A program made the translations under genes and the position numbers. The notes beneath the pieces are model-generated. The model searched no databases and was not told the DNA's origin. It worked only from the letters and a program-made list of their open reading frames with translations. Below, piece by piece: positions 52,127 through 54,140 of a DNA stretch of 54,140 bases (position 1 is the first letter of the stretch; every line of letters starts with the position of its first letter). This DNA is from Corynebacterium urinipleomorphum. Lineage in GTDB: Bacteria > Actinomycetota > Actinomycetes > Mycobacteriales > Mycobacteriaceae. The DNA is taken from positions 687,433-741,572 of the forward strand of contig NZ_LT706965.1 of assembly GCF_900155535.1 (NCBI RefSeq). The letters run 5' to 3'.

Positions 52127-54140
52127 CTATTCGGCCGGCCCGCGCGGAGCCGGATTCATGCGCTGCGAGATGACGCGTGTGACGCCGTCGCCGCGCATGG
52201 TCACGCCGTAGAGCACGTTGGCAACGTCCATCGTGGGTTTCTGGTGCGTGATCACAATGAGCTGCGAGTCTTCGCGGAGTTCCTCGAGGAGGGCGATGAG
52301 GCGGCGGAGGTTGACATCGTCCAGCGCGGCCTCGACCTCGTCGAGCACGTAGAACGGGCTGGGTCGCGCGCGGAAGATGGCCACGAGCATGGCGAGAGCG
52401 GTGAGCGATTTCTCGCCGCCGGACAGAAGCGACAGACGCTTGACCTTCTTGCCGGGCGGACGCGCCTCAATCTCAATGCCGGTGGTGAGCATGTCCGCAG
52501 GATCGGTGAGCATGAGCCGCGCCTCGCCGCCCGGGAACAGCGTCTGGAACACGCGCGGGAATTCGCGTTCAACATCGTGCCACGCGTCGGTGAACAATTG
52601 CAGGATCTGCTTATCGACGTCCTCGATCACCCCCGCCAGGTCCTTCCTCGCCTGCACCACGTCGGCGAGTTGGGTGGACAGGAAGCTGTAGCGTTCCTCG
52701 AGGGCCTTGTACTCTTCCAGTGCCAGCGGGTTGACCTTGCCCAGGGCCGCGAGGTCCTTCTCCGCCTTCTTGAGGCGCTTCTTTTCTTCCGCCTCATCGA
52801 AGTCATCTGCCGGCGTGTAGTCCGCGAGGAGGTCGTCGATGGCGATGCCCAGCTGCTCGACGATCTTCGTTTCCGCCTCATCGATGCGCACCTGGGCCTG
52901 CTCGCGGGCGATGTCCGCGGCATGCGAGGTATCGCCGAGGCGGTTGAGCTGTTGCCGCAACGCGCTGACTTTGTCCCGGGCCTGCGACTGGCGCGCGGCG
53001 AGCTGCTTCACGTCGGCGGCAAGCGTGTCGCGGCGTTGCGTAGCGCGTTCGAGCGATTCCGCGATGCGGGCCGCCAAGTCGCGCGCGTGTACCGCGACTG
53101 CCTGGGCGAGCTCTGCCTGAGCGCGTTTGCGAGCCATGGCCGCGTCGTGCCGTGCCTTCGCCTGACGTTCGTGCTCAGCTTGGCGGCGTAGTGCCGCTCC
53201 CTTTCCCGCCACGTTGTCCACTGCCTGCTGGGCCGAACGTGCGGCAAGCGTCGCTTCCATTTCTTCTGAGCGTGCCTGGTTCAACGCCGCGTTCGCTTCG
53301 TCGCGCGCGGTGGCGTCGGCTTCCTCATCGGAATCGGGACGTTCCACGCGGGACAAGCGGTCACGGGTCTCCGCCAGCGCTTTTTCGCGTCCGCTAAGGC
53401 GGATGTCCGCCTCATTCGCCTGCTTCGCGGCACTGGCGTGTTGCTTGGTGGCTTGCTCCGCTTGCTTGACCAGGCGCTGGTGGTCGCGCTTCCACGATTC
53501 CGCCTGCGCATCGTGCTCCTTGAGTGCTGCCTTCGCGGACGCCGCCGCCACGCGTGCCTCCTCCGCAGCGATCTTCGCCCCCTCGAAAGTGCCGGAGAGC
53601 TCGTCGAGCTGCCGCTGAGCGTCCTCGAGCTCCAGCGCGGCGGCCTCAATTTGGGCGGCGACCTCCACACTGGACGCACCACCGGAGCCCGCGGCGAGCC
53701 AGCCCTCACCCACGACAATTCCGTCGGGCGTCACAGCCCGCAGACGGGGATCGTCGCCTACCGCCCGGCGCGCGGCCGATTCGTTGTCGGCGAGCACAAC
53801 GTCCACAAGCAGACGGGTGATGGGACCGACCACTGTGTCCTCGAGGGTGACGTGGTCGAGCAACCACGTTGTCCCGGCCGGCGGCGCGCCGTCGAGGCGC
53901 CACGCGCGCCCGCCAGCAGACGTATCCACCACGACCGCGCGGGAGGCATCGCGCAGCTCGCCTGCGATCGATTCCGCGTCGATCTCCCCGGCGAGGGCCT
54001 CGGCGTGCGCACCGAGAGCCGCCGCCAAGGCTTTCTCCACACCCTTCTCCGGCTTCATGCGGTCCGCAACAGGGGAAAACGTCGGGCCTAAGACATCAGC
54101 GGCGGCGGCGACGGGAGCGGTCTCGCTCAGCGTGGCGATG
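52127..54140 (-). CDS. smc: Chromosome partition protein Smc, C-terminal part (runs off the window)
   Basis: Condensin ATPase that organises the chromosome. The frame is open to the window edge. The first ~150 visible residues are the hinge domain (GARAWRL-like and AVTPDGIVVGEGWLAAG), then a long coiled coil rich in Ala, Arg and Glu. The C-terminal head carries the signature LSLLSGGEKSLTALAMLVAI, Walker B FYVLDEVEAALDD and the final VITHQKPTMDVAN. The N-terminal Walker A head is outside. A GTCGATAAGC copy at 52609-52618 encodes VDKQ. Confidence 0.96.
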   Translation of the reverse strand, partial: IATLSETAPVAAAADVLGPTFSPVADRMKPEKGVEKALAAALGAHAEALAGEIDAESIAGELRDASRAVVVDTSAGGRAWRLDGAPPAGTTWLLDHVTLEDTVVGPITRLLVDVVLADNESAARRAVGDDPRLRAVTPDGIVVGEGWLAAGSGGASSVEVAAQIEAAALELEDAQRQLDELSGTFEGAKIAAEEARVAAASAKAALKEHDAQAESWKRDHQRLVKQAEQATKQHASAAKQANEADIRLSGREKALAETRDRLSRVERPDSDEEADATARDEANAALNQARSEEMEATLAARSAQQAVDNVAGKGAALRRQAEHERQAKARHDAAMARKRAQAELAQAVAVHARDLAARIAESLERATQRRDTLAADVKQLAARQSQARDKVSALRQQLNRLGDTSHAADIAREQAQVRIDEAETKIVEQLGIAIDDLLADYTPADDFDEAEEKKRLKKAEKDLAALGKVNPLALEEYKALEERYSFLSTQLADVVQARKDLAGVIEDVDKQILQLFTDAWHDVEREFPRVFQTLFPGGEARLMLTDPADMLTTGIEIEARPPGKKVKRLSLLSGGEKSLTALAMLVAIFRARPSPFYVLDEVEAALDDVNLRRLIALLEELREDSQLIVITHQKPTMDVANVLYGVTMRGDGVTRVISQRMNPAPRGPAE

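Noticed and set aside
1120..52618. GTCGATAAGC as a KOPS/FtsK-orienting or Chi-type sequence
   Set aside because: Ten copies are on one strand and eight on the other with no run of one orientation. Polar sequences should be strongly skewed on one replichore. A window spanning dif or ori could mask this, so it is not excluded genome-wide.
1..54140. CRISPR arrays, tRNA or rRNA genes, insertion sequences
   Set aside because: No regularly spaced repeat array, no cloverleaf-like sequence and no transposase frame were seen in the gaps or on either strand.

Overview
The window is chromosomal DNA from a high-GC actinobacterium, almost certainly a Corynebacterium. The indicators are mycothione reductase next to malate:quinone oxidoreductase, DUF2631 and DUF2469 proteins, a short actinobacterial NusA, a lipoprotein class B PBP, and a gene order (infB-ylxR-nusA-rimP / proS / mqo-mtr / map-pbp-ispG-rip-dxr / rlmN-cdsA-frr-pyrH-tsf-rpsB / xerC-dprA-comM-yraN-rnhB-lepB-rplS / trmD-rimM-rpsP / ffh-glnK-ftsY-smc) that matches the corynebacterial core as I remember it. 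No rRNA, tRNA, CRISPR array, prophage or insertion sequence was recognised.

Layout. 1-5.7 kb: translation and transcription housekeeping on the minus strand (infB, ylxR, nusA, rimP, proS), with a DUF4439 lipoprotein divergent from rimP. 5.7-14 kb: a mixed segment with yaaA, a 102-bp inverted-repeat element, a frameshifted endonuclease-like pseudogene, a DUF1648 membrane protein, a secreted nuclease, a stand-alone ATPase with iterated operator-like repeats, a sirtuin, an RsmC-like methyltransferase, cobA and selO. 14-19.4 kb: mqo, an alpha/beta hydrolase, mtr and an HNH endonuclease. 19.5-34.5 kb: protein maturation, cell wall, the MEP isoprenoid enzymes IspG and Dxr flanking the site-2 protease, phospholipid synthesis and translation factors, with an amidase and a YdcZ-type transporter inserted between pyrH and frr. 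34.8-45 kb: M23 peptidase, xerC, the DNA-processing genes dprA-comM-yraN, rnhB, lepB and ribosomal/RNA-maturation genes. 45-54 kb: an SGNH-fused acyltransferase, the SRP genes ffh and ftsY, an orphan PII gene (glnK) behind a decayed amtB, and the 3' part of smc.

Most unusual signal. The 10-mer GTCGATAAGC (reverse GCTTATCGAC) occurs 18 times in 54 kb, where about 0.1 is expected for any one 10-mer on both strands. Nine copies lie in the roughly 4 kb of intergenic DNA, several inside or beside transcription terminators, and those nine all extend to GTCGATAAGCG. Nine more are in coding sequence in three different reading frames. Both orientations are equally used. The pattern resembles a DNA-uptake or chromosome-organising sequence and I do not know a description of it.

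Regulatory texture. Many genes appear to be leaderless: a TAnnnT -10 box sits 6-8 nt before the start codon, and three divergent gene pairs share gaps of only 25-50 bp built this way. Two accessory genes share a 20-bp palindromic operator. The ammonium-uptake/PII locus looks degraded: amtB is a remnant and glnD is absent, but glnK with its T-loop tyrosine is intact.
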